A stretch of 64,000 bases of DNA from Dehalococcoidia bacterium (GCA_026003895.1 BPIC01000002.1:682001-746000); one strand, 5' to 3'. Numbered from the stretch's first letter, positions 35,773 through 45,454 are shown. Made by a program: numbers and translations. Notes: generated by a model not told the origin, from the sequence alone.

Positions 35773-36948
35773 ATGCGGATTTTGATGCTCTGCTCGCAAA
35801 TTACTGGCGAGACAGGCTCGTTTGCGCGAACCGCGGCACTGGGGCGCTGCCTTCAGCACCGTGGCCATGAAGTCACCATCCTGACGGCCAGTCCGCGGCC
35901 GGGTGTTGGCGTGCATCCGGTGAACGGCGCCTGTCCGCGCGTGTTGGAGGCAGGTGGGCTGGCGCCACGCAAAGTGCGAAGCATGGGCCTCGACCCGACC
36001 GAGCTAATCAACCGGATCGCGGGAGTGACAGCCGATGTCGACGTCGTGCACGTATTTTCTCACCGTCCGACAGTCGCCGGCCACGTGGCGTGGTTCCGTC
36101 GCCGTCGCATTCCGGTCCTGTACGACTGGGCGGACCTTGTCGGCCGCGGCGGCCTTGCCAGCAATCGCCGAGATCCACTCGGGCGGCTCCTCGGTGTGAT
36201 TGACGATTGGCTCGAGAGAGCGATGGTTCGGTCAGCGGACGGCATCACCGCAATCACGACATTCTTGGCAAAGCGAGCCGTCTCTCAGGGCATCGCCCCT
36301 ACCGCCGTTTGGCATATCCCAGCTGGAGCGGATGTATCCGGGATCACCCCACAGGATCGGCGGTTAGCGCGGCAGGCGATCGGGCTTCCCGTCGATTCAA
36401 CAATTGTCGGCTTTGCGGGATTTCATCGGTGGGACGCCGACCTTGTCGCTGATACGCTTGCCCACATGTTTCCGCGCAACCCGGCGCTGATTTTCACCGC
36501 CGCTGGACCGGCAGCCGGATTCATCCAGCGGAGACTCCATCCGCGCTGGCGAAGCCGCATGGTGCGATTCCCCGCGCTCTACGGCTTGGACTATGTTCGG
36601 TGGCTCGCGAGCGCGGATGTGCTCCTCCTTCCCTACCCGCACCGGAGCTACAACGTCGCTCGATTTCCGAACAAACTCGGGGACTACCTCGCTGCCGGAC
36701 GTGCGATCGTGACCAATCGGACGGGCGACATGGGAGCGATGCTGGATGGTTCTGGCGCCGCCCTCCTCGTCGGCGAGTCGCCACAAGAACTCGCAGAGGG
36801 TATCTCGCGCTGCCTTGCTGACTCCCAGCTTCGCGAGTCGTTGGAGCGTCAGAGTCGGGAATTCGCAGAGACCGCATTTCGCTGGGACATGGTTGCAGCC
36901 CGGCTCGAAACGGCCTATGCGGAGACGATCGTGCGCGTCGGCGCGTGA
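35773..36948 (+). CDS. GT4-family glycosyltransferase
   Basis: A 391-residue GT-B retaining glycosyltransferase. The N-terminal domain starts RILMLCSQITGETGSFARTA and has the acceptor helix; the C-terminal donor domain has IVGFAGFHRWDADLV, ADVLLLPYPHRSYNVARFPNK (with the family's E replaced by N in a FPNKLGDYLAAGRAIV stretch) and DGSGAALLVGESPQELAEGI. The usual E-x7-E is therefore less clear. It is the third GT in a row, so the three likely build one surface glycan. ATG 35773. Confidence 0.87.
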   Translation: MRILMLCSQITGETGSFARTAALGRCLQHRGHEVTILTASPRPGVGVHPVNGACPRVLEAGGLAPRKVRSMGLDPTELINRIAGVTADVDVVHVFSHRPTVAGHVAWFRRRRIPVLYDWADLVGRGGLASNRRDPLGRLLGVIDDWLERAMVRSADGITAITTFLAKRAVSQGIAPTAVWHIPAGADVSGITPQDRRLARQAIGLPVDSTIVGFAGFHRWDADLVADTLAHMFPRNPALIFTAAGPAAGFIQRRLHPRWRSRMVRFPALYGLDYVRWLASADVLLLPYPHRSYNVARFPNKLGDYLAAGRAIVTNRTGDMGAMLDGSGAALLVGESPQELAEGISRCLADSQLRESLERQSREFAETAFRWDMVAARLETAYAETIVRVGA

Positions 36949-36976
36949 CCAACCGCACACGGACTGGAAGAGAAGG

Positions 36977-37064
36977 TGGTGGTAGGGACTGGATTCGAAC
37001 CAGTGTAGAGCTTTCGCCCGACGGTTTTACAGACCGTTGCCATTAACCACTCGGCCACCCTACC
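36977..37064 (-). tRNA. tRNA-Tyr (GTA)
   Basis: Class II tRNA with a long variable arm. The acceptor stem is GGTAGGG with CCCTACC, the anticodon loop is CTGTAAA (anticodon GTA) and the T-loop is GGTTCGAATCC. A 3' CCA is encoded (TGG at 36977-36979 on the plus strand). Confidence 0.95.
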
Positions 37065-37084
37065 GAAGGAGGCCCGGAGGCGGG

Positions 37085-37156
37085 AGCCGACGATGGGATT
37101 CGAACCCGCAACCGGCGGTTTACAAAACCGCTGCTCTACCGTTGAGCTACGTCGGC
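37085..37156 (-). tRNA. tRNA-Thr (TGT)
   Basis: Acceptor GCCGACG pairs with CGTCGGC. The anticodon stem GCGGT/ACCGC encloses the loop TTTGTAA, giving anticodon TGT. The T-loop is GGGTTCGAATCCC. CCA is not encoded. It is 20 bases from tRNA-Tyr and probably cotranscribed with it. Confidence 0.93.
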
Positions 37157-37284
37157 TCGTCCTGCTGGCAGGTTGCCGGCGCAAAGCCTCCGGGGCTTTC
37201 AAGTATAGGCCGGGGCGGCTCGGCCGGTCAAGGCACGCCGCTCTCTTCTTGATTTCTCGTCGTGGAGCAGATAAGGTTAGAACC

Positions 37285-37614
37285 GTGAGTTATGGATTTC
37301 GAAGTCAGCGCTTTGGCAGCCGCGACAGCGGCCGCGATTGGCGCGAAAATGACTGGCGCTCCAGCAGTGACGACCCGCGCGTGCCGGCGGCTGAGAATGC
37401 CATTGGCTGGTTGCTCGACCGGGGCATTCTCGAAACCGTCGGTTTGGCGCCAGACGGCGAGCTGCTGATGCGGCTCTCGGACCGGGCTAATCCAGAGGTC
37501 GAGCGAACACCGGAGTCCGAGGAAGCCGGGTCGGCTCCGGCCCCACGTCCGCGCTCCCGCCAACGCCGCCGCTCCTCCAGCGCCCAGAAAGAACTACCGC
37601 AGGATCCTGAGTAG
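37285..37614 (+). CDS. hypothetical hydrophilic protein
   Basis: A 109-residue protein, not recognised. An Arg/Ser/Asp-rich N-terminus is followed by a short ordered part (AENAIGWLLDRGILETVGLAPDGELLMRL) and an Arg/Pro/Ser tail, so it is mostly disordered. GTG 37285 follows AAGG at nine bases. It ends 3 bases before the next gene, which places it in the same transcript. Confidence 0.5.
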   Translation: MSYGFRSQRFGSRDSGRDWRENDWRSSSDDPRVPAAENAIGWLLDRGILETVGLAPDGELLMRLSDRANPEVERTPESEEAGSAPAPRPRSRQRRRSSSAQKELPQDPE

Positions 37615-37617
37615 TCT

Positions 37618-38643
37618 GTGCGACGCCTCGGGATTTCGGTCGTCGGCAATAGCTTGCGCGACAAGATCGACCTTGCCAAACGGGCGGAAGCCGCCGGCTT
37701 CGAAATGGTCTTTACTAGCGACGATCCTGGTCAAGATACATTTGTCGCTCTCGCGGCGCTCGCCTGCAACACCAGCACGGTCAAAATTGGCTCGGGGATC
37801 TGCCGTTCCTTCATCCGCAACCCGATCGTGACGGCCTCCGCTGCCGCAGACGTCGATGAGCTGTCGAACGGGCGAATGATCCTCGGCTTGGCGACCGGAA
37901 CCAAGCGTCAGAACCTGTTTCAGTACGGCATCCACGTCGAGAAGCCTGCGCCACAGTTGCGCGAGGTGATCCAGATCATGCGCGCCGTCTGGGCGCATGA
38001 TTCCGACGAGCCGCTCTCGTTCAGGGGCGAGTTCTACAACATTCCGCAAATTCGGTATCGCGATCCTTGGCAGCCCCGAGACCGTGTTCCGATTTATCTC
38101 GCCGCCGTCAACCAGCGAATGGCGCAGCTTGCCGGTGAGTTATGTGAGGGCATGGCCGGCCATCCCTGCTACACTCGGCGGTTTATCGAAGGCTTTATTG
38201 AGCCCAACGTGAAAATTGGGCTCAGCCGGGCCGGACGTGATCGCTCGTCGTTCGACATGGGCCGGTGGATTTGCACGGTCGTTGACGAAGATGCCGAGCG
38301 CGCTCGCTTCGCCTGCAAGATGGGCCTCGGCAATTATCTTGCCACCCGAAGCTACGGGTCACTGCTCGATTTCCACGGTTGGACCGCGCAGAAAGAAGCA
38401 ATTCAAGACGCGTTTTTTAACAAGCGGGATATGAACGCCGTGGCCAATGCGGTGACCGACGACATCCTCGCGGAGATGGGCATCGCGGGCACACCGGAAG
38501 AGGCCCGCGAACAGCTCCTTGCTCAGTGGGACAGCTGCGACATCCCCATCTTGATTCCGACCGGCCGGTTCTCCAGCGCGGAAGACCGATACCAGCGGAC
38601 GCGGCGGCTGATCGACACGTTCGCCCCACTTCTTGCTCAGTAG
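37618..38643 (+). CDS. LLM-class F420/FMN-dependent oxidoreductase
   Basis: A 341-residue TIM-barrel flavin or F420 enzyme. Segments are GISVVGNSLRDKIDLAKRAE, AAGFEMVFTSDDPGQDTFVA, VKIGSGICRSFIRNPIVTAS, DVDELSNGRMILGLATGTKR and DILAEMGIAGTPEEAREQLL. The start with TSDD and IRNP is closer to the methylene-H4MPT reductase-like F420 branch than to luciferases. Substrate unknown. GTG 37618 lies just after the previous stop. The SDR gene follows 13 bases downstream. Confidence 0.85.
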   Translation: MRRLGISVVGNSLRDKIDLAKRAEAAGFEMVFTSDDPGQDTFVALAALACNTSTVKIGSGICRSFIRNPIVTASAAADVDELSNGRMILGLATGTKRQNLFQYGIHVEKPAPQLREVIQIMRAVWAHDSDEPLSFRGEFYNIPQIRYRDPWQPRDRVPIYLAAVNQRMAQLAGELCEGMAGHPCYTRRFIEGFIEPNVKIGLSRAGRDRSSFDMGRWICTVVDEDAERARFACKMGLGNYLATRSYGSLLDFHGWTAQKEAIQDAFFNKRDMNAVANAVTDDILAEMGIAGTPEEAREQLLAQWDSCDIPILIPTGRFSSAEDRYQRTRRLIDTFAPLLAQ

Positions 38644-38656
38644 CGGAGCGAATGCC

Positions 38657-39446
38657 ATGCCCTTGGACCTCGGTATCGCCGGCAAAGTCGCCGTCATCAC
38701 CGGCGGCAGCGCTGGAATCGGCTTCGCCACGGCGCGCCGCCTCGCCCTTGAAGGGGCCAAGGTCGCTATCTGCGCCCGCGACCCCGACCGACTCGCCGAG
38801 GCGGCACGGCGACTCGAGGAGGAAACGGGCGCACCCGTGCTAGGTGCGCCGGCGGACGTCCGCCGACCCGATGAGATCGATCGGCTGTTCGATGCTGTGC
38901 ACGCGCGCTTCGGCCCGGTTGCGATCCTCGTCAACAACGCTGGCACCGCGAACGCGAATCCCTTCGACCGCGTCGACGACGAGGCCTGGCAGGCCGATCT
39001 CGAATTGAAGCTGCTCGGCGCCGTCCGCTGTACCCGTCACGCCCTGCCCGACATGCGTGCTGCCCACTGGGGCCGCATCGTCAACCTCACCGCGATCAGC
39101 GGCAAGTCCCCCGGCGCGGGCTCCGTGCCCACCTCGGTCAGTCGTGCTGCAGGGATCGCCCTCACCAAGGCGCTTTCCAAAGAAGTGGCGAGGGACGGCA
39201 TCACCGTCAACACGGTCTGCATTGGCACAGTCCGCAGTCGGCAGATTGACCGGGGTACCCAAGCAATGTTCCCTCACCTGAGCCTCGAAGAGGCCTATGC
39301 CGAGCGGGCGAAAGAGGGTACCGGTAGGGTACATCCCGGATGCCGGCGAGGCGGCCGATCTCATCGCCTTTCTCGTGTCTGCCCGCGCTGGGTACGTCAC
39401 CGGGACAGCCATCAATTTCGACGGCGGTGTCTCCCCGGTCGTCTGA
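38657..39446 (+). CDS. SDR-family oxidoreductase, 3' frameshift
   Basis: An NAD(P)-dependent short-chain dehydrogenase. It has the cofactor loop TGGSAGIGFATARRL, VLVNNAG-type NNAG, and an active site where the Ser is at LTAISGKSPG and the usual Tyr-x3-Lys is replaced by VSRAAGIALTKA, so the Tyr and Lys are not obvious (VSRAAG aligns with YSAAKAA). The expected C-terminus (VGYIPDAGEAADLIAFLV ... GTAINFDGGVSPVV) is present from about 39330 but one frame over, so a one-base error occurs near 39320. With shift corrected it is about 263 aa. The missing Tyr/Lys would make it non-canonical. Confidence 0.75.
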
Positions 39447-39453
39447 ATGCTGA

Positions 39454-40821
39454 TTACTGAAGGAAGGCGAGGCTCGCCACTGCCGAACGGATCGGCTCGA
39501 GAAGGATCCATGGAGCCACGCCGAGCGCGAGCGAAACTGCGGCCAGCACCGCAAGGGACGCCGTGGCACCGGCGGATTCTCGCGGCACCACTTCCACCGG
39601 CGGTCGGCCAAGAAAAAGAAGCCGAAAGGCTCGCAGAAAGGCAAACAAGAGCAAAAGGTTCGCCGCGGTCAACGCGAAGGCGACACCCGGATTGGCGTCG
39701 GAGCCAACCCGATAGAGGATCCAACGTCCCGGAAAGGCAGCAAAGAGGGGAATACCGCCCGCCGTCAGCGCCGCCACCAAAAATCCCAGCGCAGTGCCCG
39801 GAAGCTGCGCAATCAGCCCGCGGACTGCTCCCAAGTCTGTCGTCCCGACCCGCCGCTCGATCTGAGCGATCAACGTCCAGAACAGCAGCACGCTGACGAC
39901 ACTCGCGACGAGAAGCCCGATCGCTGCCGTCACGCTCGTCCCGCTACCGACGCCAATGCCGAAGAGCACGAAGCCGAGCTCAGCTGAGGTGCCGTAGGCG
40001 ACGAGTCGACGGAGGTCGCGGGCGTTCAGCGCAAGCAACGCGCCGCCAACTGCTCCGAGTGCGCCGCCCACCGCGAGGATTTGCCGATTGCGCTCGGGAA
40101 GCACCAGCCAAGGTGCTTCGGAGAGAGTCGAGAGGATGAGGACGCCAGCCGCGACATTCACGATACTTGTGGCCAAGGCAACCGCTGGGGGCGGTGCGAT
40201 GGCGGCGAAATCCGGCAGCCACACATGAAAGGGGAACGCTGCCACGCGCAGGCCAATCCCAATCACGAGGAGCGCCAGCACGACTTGAGCGAGCGTCCGC
40301 GTCTCCCCGGCCAGCTGCGTTGTCTCAACCAGCGCGAAGGCTGCCAGCAGCGCAAGGGCCGAGACAACCGTCAGCGTCAAGTATTTCGCACCGGCAATCG
40401 CCTCTCGCGAGAGCGTCAGCGAGGTTGGCGTCCGGGCTGGTAAGAGAAACAGCACGCCCACACCCGCCAGCTCAAGAAAGAGACTTGCCAGAAAGGGACT
40501 GGCAACCAGAATGACCCCAACGGCCGCGCCGTTCACGAGAAGCGACACCGGAGCGACCGCGCGCGAGTCCCGCTCGCCGAGCATGCAGACGGCGACGAAG
40601 GTGACGAGAACGACAATGAGGAGCACGCGGTCGAGCGGCTGGACCAACAGGACGACTCCGCCGACCTGAAATACGTCCTCGCCCCCCGCTAGCCCGGTCA
40701 GCAGGAGCTGGGCGAGCGCCGTCACCACGGCGATCCCTAGTCCTGGCCGCCGTCCCAGAACCAACGCCAGAGGGGCAGCCAACCAAGGCAGCACCACCGC
40801 CGCCAAAATGTGCCACGCCAT
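39454..40821 (-). CDS. NuoN/MrpD-like proton-conducting membrane subunit
   Basis: A 455-residue, about 14-helix protein of the Proton_antipo_M family. REAIAGAKYLTLTVVSA carries the transmembrane Lys used for proton transfer, and RVAAFPFHVWLPDFAAIAPPPAV is the family's most conserved loop. VAYGTSAELGFVLFGIG and TAGGIPLFAAFPGRW follow the NuoN/HyfF pattern. It is the last gene of a three-gene membrane module (with 40821-41405 and 41409-43076) and overlaps its neighbour by one base. Confidence 0.82.
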   Translation of the reverse strand: MAWHILAAVVLPWLAAPLALVLGRRPGLGIAVVTALAQLLLTGLAGGEDVFQVGGVVLLVQPLDRVLLIVVLVTFVAVCMLGERDSRAVAPVSLLVNGAAVGVILVASPFLASLFLELAGVGVLFLLPARTPTSLTLSREAIAGAKYLTLTVVSALALLAAFALVETTQLAGETRTLAQVVLALLVIGIGLRVAAFPFHVWLPDFAAIAPPPAVALATSIVNVAAGVLILSTLSEAPWLVLPERNRQILAVGGALGAVGGALLALNARDLRRLVAYGTSAELGFVLFGIGVGSGTSVTAAIGLLVASVVSVLLFWTLIAQIERRVGTTDLGAVRGLIAQLPGTALGFLVAALTAGGIPLFAAFPGRWILYRVGSDANPGVAFALTAANLLLLFAFLRAFRLLFLGRPPVEVVPRESAGATASLAVLAAVSLALGVAPWILLEPIRSAVASLAFLQ

Positions 40822-41405
40822 CAGCCGGGTTCGCCTTCCCGCTCGATGTAGAGCAGATAGGCGACCGCAACGGCGATCGCCAGCTGCACCAGACCGGCAA
40901 GGAGCAGTCTAGCGAGCCCCGGTCCCTCGCTAAACAACGACAAAAAGACGGAAGCGACTTCCTCGAGCAAGAAGATCGCATAGGCGACCGAAAGCACGCG
41001 CCGTGCCAAGACCAGCGTCAATAGGCCGACGGCTCCCAGCCAATACACCGCGAAGTTGAGCGCCGCAGATACGTCGGCAATCGGGTACGTATCCGCAAGG
41101 CTGTAGGCAACTACGAGCGCAAACAGCCCGGTCGCAATGCGATAGGGCAGGCCAAAGGCATAGTTCACCGCCAAACCCGTGAATTGCGGCAGCACTCGGA
41201 GGGTCGACACCAACACAGCTGCTGTGAACACCCCTACCAACAAATGCACGCCGCCAATCGCGGGATTCGTCTCGATTCCGACTAGCACGGCAAGGACGAG
41301 GTACACAGTGAGCAACGCTGGGAGCGAGATCCGCCACGCTTCGGTCAGGATCAAGAGCGAAACGGCCCCGACCAGCACGGCCACGACCAACGTAGCAATC
41401 GTCAC
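40821..41405 (-). CDS. HyfE/NuoK-like membrane subunit
   Basis: A 194-residue protein with about six hydrophobic helices and few charges. Its length, helix count and position between a NuoL-like and a NuoN-like gene match component E of hydrogenase-4/formate-hydrogenlyase membrane arms (an extended NuoK). An acidic residue inside a helix (AIFLLEEVASVFL) could be the NuoK-type Glu. The call relies on context and topology more than on sequence motifs. Confidence 0.6.
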   Translation of the reverse strand: MTIATLVVAVLVGAVSLLILTEAWRISLPALLTVYLVLAVLVGIETNPAIGGVHLLVGVFTAAVLVSTLRVLPQFTGLAVNYAFGLPYRIATGLFALVVAYSLADTYPIADVSAALNFAVYWLGAVGLLTLVLARRVLSVAYAIFLLEEVASVFLSLFSEGPGLARLLLAGLVQLAIAVAVAYLLYIEREGEPG

Positions 41406-41408
41406 ACG

Positions 41409-43076
41409 CTATCCCAGAAAGACGATCAAGGCCCAAAGGCCAAGCACCAACACGGTCGCCATGTAATACCGGCCTTCCAGCACTGCGAGCCCTTGCGCGA
41501 ATGCCCAGAGTACGAATCGACCGATCCCACCAAGCCAGCCCAGCACGGGCCGGGTATCGAGGAGGAGACGCTCATTCTCGTCCATCCAGTCGGCGAACTC
41601 TGCTTCGTCGGCTGGCACGAGAGCCTGACCCGGCTCGGCTCGCCGGATTGGCAGCCGTTGCGTCCGGCCACGGCGCACACCGACGAATATTCCCGCGGCG
41701 CTTGTGAGCACGAGCAGGAGCAGCGCTCCAACGACGCCAATCCACGGCAGGGCTATCAGCTCGCCGCCCGTGGGTCTCGGGCGAGTGCCGAAGGCCGCGA
41801 TCGCGGCGCGTGCTGCAGGGTCCCACGCGGTGAAGGCGAGCGCTCCGGCAATGACGGCAGCAAGCAACGGCGCGGCCGCCGCAAGCAGCGCAAGCGGCTG
41901 CTCCCGAAGTGATGGACGATCCGGGTTCGGGAGGAAGGGGAGGACTGCCATCCGGCCGAGTCCGGCTGCTGCTCCGCCAAGCCCAAGGAGCGCCACCAGC
42001 ACGATGGCAATCCGGCCATCGCTTATCGCGCCCGCGAGCGAGACCGCGCCGCCGATGGCCGCTCCGCCGACCAACGGTAGCGGCGACAGGGCAAGCGCCG
42101 CCGCGAGCAGGAGCATCGTGGTTATCGGCGCTGCCCGTCCAACCCCGACCAGCCCGTCAATGGTGTTTGTGCCGAGCACCGTTGCCAGCCGGTCGGCTGT
42201 CAACGAAAGCGCGGCAAGGGCCAGCACCGCCGATGTGCCGATTAGGATCGCTGCCGGCTGAGTCGGCGAGATTCCTTGACCGAGCGCCACGAGGCAGGCC
42301 CCAGCTTGCAACGAAGTCACTGCCGCGAGCAGCGATGGGAGGGATCTGTTCCGCGCCGCTACCACGCCAGCGAATGCCATCGTCGATGCCCCAACTGCCG
42401 ACAGCAATTGGAGCCGCCACGGTTCACCGCCCTCGACCCCAAAGCGGATAACAATTGCCATGCCCGGCAGGACGATGGTTGCCAAATTCGTCGCAAAGGC
42501 TCCTGGCAAGCCGGTGAGAACGCTTTCGCCCAAGCTCGTGAACGGGAGTTGAAACAGGACAAACAGAATCGCCGCCGCGAGCGCGAGAAAGCCCGGAAGG
42601 CTTCCGACGCCGAACCCAGCGGCCGCAAGAAGCGAGAGCCCGGCGGCAAACAGTCCACCGATGGCGGAAAGGCGCGCGTCGTCGTCGAAGCGGCGCGATA
42701 GGCCGGCGGCCAATGGCAGCAGCAGCACCGCGCTCGCGGCAATGGCGACGTCCGCGGCTGCCACGACCACGAGTGCAATTCCAAAGGCAAGCTGGCGACC
42801 GATCACGAACCGCCACGGTGCGCTGGCGCTCAAATCGCCGAGCGCAGTCGCGACCGCAATCAAGCCAACCGAGCCAGCAAGGGTGACGGTCAGTGCGTCG
42901 ACATGAAGACTCAGCGGAAGGGCGACATCCGGTGTGCCGGGAACCCACGGGATGCGAACGTCGGCGGCTGGCCAGACGGGGAGAGCAAGCGCCAGCGCCG
43001 CGAGCGCGGACAGCAGCCAGAGCAGCCGGACGGCGGCAGGCCAACGGCGGACCACCAGAACGAGCACGGCCCCCAC
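41409..43076 (-). CDS. divergent NuoL/HyfB-like membrane subunit
   Basis: A 555-residue protein with about 15 hydrophobic segments. It sits where NuoL or HyfB stands in such operons, and the C-terminal tail (DENERLLLDTRPVLGWLGGI then a last helix) is like that of HyfB-type subunits. The place of the conserved Lys and HTWLPDAMEGPTP loop reads LPFTSLGESVLTGLPGAFAT, so the key residues are absent. The first helix is open upstream (VEVPIAVAVVGAPVALAVGA) without a normal start codon; GTG 43076 is a default. This may be a modified, non-pumping subunit. Confidence 0.6.
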   Translation of the reverse strand: MGAVLVLVVRRWPAAVRLLWLLSALAALALALPVWPAADVRIPWVPGTPDVALPLSLHVDALTVTLAGSVGLIAVATALGDLSASAPWRFVIGRQLAFGIALVVVAAADVAIAASAVLLLPLAAGLSRRFDDDARLSAIGGLFAAGLSLLAAAGFGVGSLPGFLALAAAILFVLFQLPFTSLGESVLTGLPGAFATNLATIVLPGMAIVIRFGVEGGEPWRLQLLSAVGASTMAFAGVVAARNRSLPSLLAAVTSLQAGACLVALGQGISPTQPAAILIGTSAVLALAALSLTADRLATVLGTNTIDGLVGVGRAAPITTMLLLAAALALSPLPLVGGAAIGGAVSLAGAISDGRIAIVLVALLGLGGAAAGLGRMAVLPFLPNPDRPSLREQPLALLAAAAPLLAAVIAGALAFTAWDPAARAAIAAFGTRPRPTGGELIALPWIGVVGALLLLVLTSAAGIFVGVRRGRTQRLPIRRAEPGQALVPADEAEFADWMDENERLLLDTRPVLGWLGGIGRFVLWAFAQGLAVLEGRYYMATVLVLGLWALIVFLG

Positions 43077-44239
43077 GGCGAGTGCGACCGGGGCGCCGAC
43101 GACGGCGACGGCGATAGGGACCTCGACACGAACGGGCCGCTCGCTGGCGGCGGCGGTCGCGCCGCAGCATCGGCGGCGCGGCGGAAGTATAACGACCGCC
43201 GACGAGCGCGGATCCCCGTGGTATCATCGGCGGCGTATCCGTCCTCGGGAGCCATCCGTGATGCCCATGCGCCAATCTCGCGGCCGAACCGATGGCCGTC
43301 CCTCTGCCGACACCGTAGCCGCTGGCCACCGATCGCAGACTGGCACCGGTCTCATCTCCCACCAAGTGCTGAGAGTCGTCCGGGATCTTCCCGACGCGAA
43401 ACGCCGCTTGTCGTGAAGTGCGTTGACCTCATGGCCAACCAGCGAGGTCTCGGCGATGTGCTTTGACCGCGGGCGCTGCCACGCGTCGGAGATACCAGTT
43501 CGCCGTAAAAGGCCGGCGCCTCGTCCGACGCACCCACTCGGATTGCCTCGTCTCCGGGCCAGCTCCGCCGGTTCAGCCGGGCAAGCTGTGCCCTTCGTCG
43601 GCAAGACCACCGGGTCCGCCGAGAATGGTCGCAAGGTGAACGTTCCGAGAGTTTGCGCCGTAGATCGAAGGGAGGACGCGCTGCTAGCAGTCAGAGAGAA
43701 AGGCTGCCCGTGCAATCTCGGGACGCCGTTTGTGGAGGGCGCGATCGAGCTTGGCGATCTGATCATGCTGGGGAAAGTGCCGGGCGAGACGATTCGAGGA
43801 CATTGTTTGCCAGGCATCAGGACTCGCCACCGACCCTTGACGAACGGCTCCGCGCCGCGTCATGTCCCATCGCGGTTCGAAGCTGGCGGGCGGTTTCGCC
43901 ACGCTCGGCGCCGGCTTTTGGCGCACAATGTCGGACAACGGCTCGGGCAGCGGGACGGCACGGGGCTGACATCGTCCCGCCTCACCCATGCGGTAGACAG
44001 CGTGAACGCGGCGGCCTGCCTTGCCGGGACCATTGCGCCAAACCTCGACTCGCTGAAGTGGCCGGGGGAAAGGGTCACCGGTTCAGACGTGCTCGGGTTC
44101 CTGCGTATGGACGCCATCGCCCGTCCTGCCCTTCGAGGTAGCGCTGTCGAACGGAACCCGCGTTACGCCGGCGCCACTCGACCGACGCCGCCCGAGACGT
44201 TCACGGTCGCCGTCGAAGAGACCGGCCGGGAGTTGGCCG
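43077..44239. other. 1.16-kb region without a recognisable gene
   Basis: Between the divergent membrane module and the WecA-like gene. The plus-strand frame from 43423 to 44250 is open but Arg/Pro/Ser-rich and family-free, overlapping the next start. Short pieces look protein-like (GTPFVEGAIELGDLIMLGKVPGE near 43725) and may belong to a frameshifted or decayed gene. No RNA or repeat is seen. Confidence 0.4.
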
Positions 44240-45355
44240 ATGTTCGGTAGTGCGACACCGGCGACGGTCACCTACCTCGCGATCTTTGCCGCCTCGCTGG
44301 TCCTCTCCCTCGTGGGGACCCCGCTGGCTCGCCGGTTGGCGATGCGCATCGGTCTCGTTGACCAGCCAGCGGCACGCAAGGTCCACCGCGTCCCGGTTCC
44401 ACTGATGGGCGGTGTCGCGATCTGGCTGGCACTCGTCTCGGCCTTGATGCTGTTTACCGACCGGTTCAACCTGCCGCAGCTTGGCGCGATACTGCTCGGC
44501 GGAACACTCGTTTCGATCACGGGCTTAGTGGACGATCGGCGCGGGTTGCCACCTTATGTCAAACTAGCGGCTCAAGGCTTGGCGACTGTTCCACTGCTTC
44601 TGTCTGGTGTCCGCGTTGAGTCAGCCACACCGTGGACAGAAGTCAACGTCGCACTCACCATCCTTTGGGTGGTCGGTGTAACGAACGCGTTCAATTTGCT
44701 CGACAACATGGACGGACTGACAGCAAGCGTAGCCGCCATCGCGAGTGGCTTCTTTCTTGTCCTTGCTGCCGGCAGTGGTCAGTTCCTCGTCGCAAGTCTC
44801 TCGGCTGCGGTGGCTGGTGCTTGTCTCGGCTTTCTGCGTTTCAACTTCCTCGCCCCGGCGCGAATCTTCATGGGTGACGCCGGCAGCCTACTGCTCGGTT
44901 TCCTGCTGGCGGCAATCGGCATCAAGCTTCGCTTCGACAACGACCCAACGATCACGCTCCTGATCCCGATCCTCGTCCTCGGAGTCCCGATCTTTGACAC
45001 CACTCTCGTCACCATCTCGCGGCTTCGGCGTGGCCTCAACCCGCTTACGGCGGCTGGCAAGGATCACTTGTCGCATCGTCTCACCCTGCTTGGGCTGACG
45101 CAGCGCGAGGCCGTGATGGTGATCGCGATGATCTGCGGCATTCTGGGGCTGGCTGCGCTCTTTCTCACGAGCGCCGGCCGAGTCGAAGCAGTTGCCATCG
45201 CGCTAACCGTGGCAGCCGCGGCGCTCTACGGTGTGGTTCGTCTTGAGGCAGTCTACCACCGAGCAAGCCGACGCACGTCAGGTAGGGCGCCGGCGGCACC
45301 GCTGCCTTCGAGCGGCGCATCAGAGATGGATGGGGTCCCGCTCGAACGTCGTTAG
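44240..45355 (+). CDS. undecaprenyl-phosphate sugar-1-phosphate transferase (WecA/MraY family)
   Basis: A 371-residue, about 11-helix enzyme that moves a sugar-1-phosphate from a UDP-sugar to undecaprenyl phosphate, starting a surface polysaccharide or teichoic-acid chain. Family motifs are intact: VPLMGGVAIW, SITGLVDDRRGL (metal-binding Asp pair), NAFNLLDNMDGLTA, RIFMGDAGSLLLGF and KDHLSHRL (HxxHR-like His motif). It resembles WecA/TagO more than MraY. It heads the 44-50 kb glycan cluster. Confidence 0.92.
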   Translation: MFGSATPATVTYLAIFAASLVLSLVGTPLARRLAMRIGLVDQPAARKVHRVPVPLMGGVAIWLALVSALMLFTDRFNLPQLGAILLGGTLVSITGLVDDRRGLPPYVKLAAQGLATVPLLLSGVRVESATPWTEVNVALTILWVVGVTNAFNLLDNMDGLTASVAAIASGFFLVLAAGSGQFLVASLSAAVAGACLGFLRFNFLAPARIFMGDAGSLLLGFLLAAIGIKLRFDNDPTITLLIPILVLGVPIFDTTLVTISRLRRGLNPLTAAGKDHLSHRLTLLGLTQREAVMVIAMICGILGLAALFLTSAGRVEAVAIALTVAAAALYGVVRLEAVYHRASRRTSGRAPAAPLPSSGASEMDGVPLERR

Positions 45356-45454
45356 GGCGCAGGGGGCGATACAGATCAAGTCGCCAATGCAGCGGCGCTC
45401 GTCCTCCGCTATACTGGTCGCTCAGAATACAGACTGCATTATTCGGAACGCTCC

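Noticed and set aside
42424-43365. 313-codon Arg-rich frame overlapping the NuoL-like gene
   Set aside because: Same strand, other frame, very Arg-rich; the hydrophobic frame is the real one.
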